Source of the DNA: Corallococcus soli
GTDB taxonomy: Bacteria > Myxococcota > Myxococcia > Myxococcales > Myxococcaceae
Direction: 5' to 3'
Length of the DNA stretch: 64,000 nucleotides
NCBI RefSeq assembly: GCF_014930455.1
Contig: NZ_JAAIYO010000003.1
Span: 1-64,000, forward strand
Part shown: piece by piece, positions 62,740 to 64,000 of the stretch
Numbering within the stretch: position 1 is the stretch's first letter
Layout of the letters: every line of letters begins with the position of its first letter
The notes under the pieces: model-generated
The model's input: the letters and a program-made list of their open reading frames with translations, nothing else
Told to the model about the DNA's origin: nothing
Database searches by the model: none
Program-made: the position numbers and the translations under genes

Positions 62740-62814
62740 CGGGCGCCTCCCGCCGGCAGCATAGGCGCAAGGGCTGGGGCGCAAGGGAGAGGGGGGCCTG
62801 CCACCCCGTTGGTA

Positions 62815-62836
62815 TTCCTCCAATGCATTGGAGGAA
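62815..62836. promoter_or_regulatory. 22-bp perfect palindrome between divergent genes
   Basis: The left arm TTCCTCCAATG (62815-62825) is followed immediately by its exact complement CATTGGAGGAA. It lies 40 bases upstream of the flavin-reductase start and 75 bases upstream of the ATPase start, so a dimeric regulator bound here could control both. No other feature was found in 62740-62876. Confidence 0.8.
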
Positions 62837-62876
62837 CTGCTGACCCGGTGGCGGTGCGGGTGGTAGAGACCGGCAC

Positions 62877-63377
62877 ATGAGTCAGAGTGGTCCTGAAGGG
62901 GTGTCGGCCCTGGAGTTCCGGGAGGCGATGTCCCGGTGGGCGAGCGGGGTGGCGGTGGTCTCGGTTCGTGACGCGGAGGGTGTCGCGGCGACGACGGTCA
63001 GCTCCTTCAGCTCGCTGTCACTGACGCCGCCCCTGGTGGTGCTGGCCCTCCAGCAAAGCTCCCGGACGCTCAAGCGCGTGGAGGCCGCCGGGCGCTTCAG
63101 CGTGAGCATCTTGTCCACCACCCAGCGGGAGATCTCCGTCCGCTGTTCGAAGGGGGACTCGGAGGGTCTGGCGTTCGATGCTGGAGCCTTCGTGCAGGAC
63201 AGCCTGGCTGGCCTGGGCTGCGATGTGTTGGATGTGCACCGTTACGGCGATCACCTGTTGCTGGTGGGACGCGTGGTGGGCATCCAGCGGGGCGTGGAAG
63301 GGGATCCGCTGGTCTACTGGAACCGGGGCTATCGCGCGGTCGCGGCGCATCCGGAGCCGGAGCCGACGCGGAAGTAG
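62877..63377 (+). CDS. Flavin reductase-like FMN-binding protein
   Basis: The 166-residue product belongs to the flavin reductase-like split-barrel family: FREAMSRWASGVAVVSVRDA, ATTVSSFSSLSLTPPLVVLA, RTLKRVEAAGRFSVSIL. A HLLLVGRVVGIQRG and PLVYWNRGYRAV ending follows, as in short-chain HpaC-type NAD(P)H:flavin reductases. It would supply reduced flavin to a partner oxygenase, none of which is visible here. It is 46 bases upstream of the superoxide dismutase and may be co-transcribed with it under the 22-bp palindrome. Confidence 0.88.
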   Translation: MSQSGPEGVSALEFREAMSRWASGVAVVSVRDAEGVAATTVSSFSSLSLTPPLVVLALQQSSRTLKRVEAAGRFSVSILSTTQREISVRCSKGDSEGLAFDAGAFVQDSLAGLGCDVLDVHRYGDHLLLVGRVVGIQRGVEGDPLVYWNRGYRAVAAHPEPEPTRK

Positions 63378-63423
63378 CAGACAAGCAGCAGCACATTCAC
63401 CGCACACCGAAAGGACGTACCCG

Positions 63424-64000
<577 letters not shown>

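Overview
The window is very GC-rich (about 70%). Its stop codons overlap the next start (ATGA or GTGA), and it carries many lipobox lipoproteins and IS66/IS91 debris. Together with the gene content this points to a myxobacterium of the Myxococcus/Corallococcus type; the assignment is inference, since there is no rRNA or other marker here.

Bases 1-34190 are one uninterrupted + strand operon of 22 genes (the first cut by the window edge) encoding a phage-tail-like contractile injection system (CIS). In order it encodes a beta-rich protein, one oversized sheath, two gp19-like tube proteins, a gp26-like baseplate chaperone, a CIS tube-initiator protein and a separate LysM protein, a late-control-D hub, a gp25 wedge protein, two baseplate-J proteins, a tail-protein-I homologue, a 2557-residue DUF6519/beta-helix protein, a gp5-like spike and a tail of unrecognised proteins. 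There is no capsid, terminase, lysis or T6SS membrane-complex gene. A strong hairpin at 34208-34247 closes the operon. Three structural proteins carry long beta-helix or beta-propeller additions, so the baseplate should be unusually bulky.

The second CIS block is a - strand operon at 62739-49458. It starts with an AAA+ ATPase whose C-terminus looks like the Pvc16/DUF4255 tail-terminator domain. Next is a 2673-residue protein with annexin-type GTDE repeats, a transmembrane hairpin, a possible PD-(D/E)xK nuclease motif and a C-terminal HExxH metallopeptidase motif. A zinc-ribbon protein, an unknown 256-residue protein and a formylglycine-generating-enzyme-like protein follow. I read this as the ATPase/terminator plus the main cargo toxin and its helper or immunity proteins.

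Between the two blocks (34.3-49.3 kb) lies an accessory region. It has a lipoprotein with a hexapeptide DAG repeat, a thiaminase-I-like lipoprotein, a 389-bp IS66-derived element with perfect terminal inverted repeats, an IS91 transposase fragment, a GST gene lacking its 5' end, a lipase-like protein, a DUF2277 protein and a complete IS66 element that split a lipoprotein gene. It also has two small Cys-containing lipoproteins (one with a relic copy 9.6 kb away), a LysR/RidA divergent pair and a MarR/AhpD divergent pair with clear operator repeats.

The right end (62877-64000) has a flavin-reductase-like gene and an Fe-type superoxide dismutase cut by the window edge. A 22-bp perfect palindrome sits between the flavin reductase and the divergent ATPase/toxin operon. 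No tRNA, rRNA or CRISPR array was seen.
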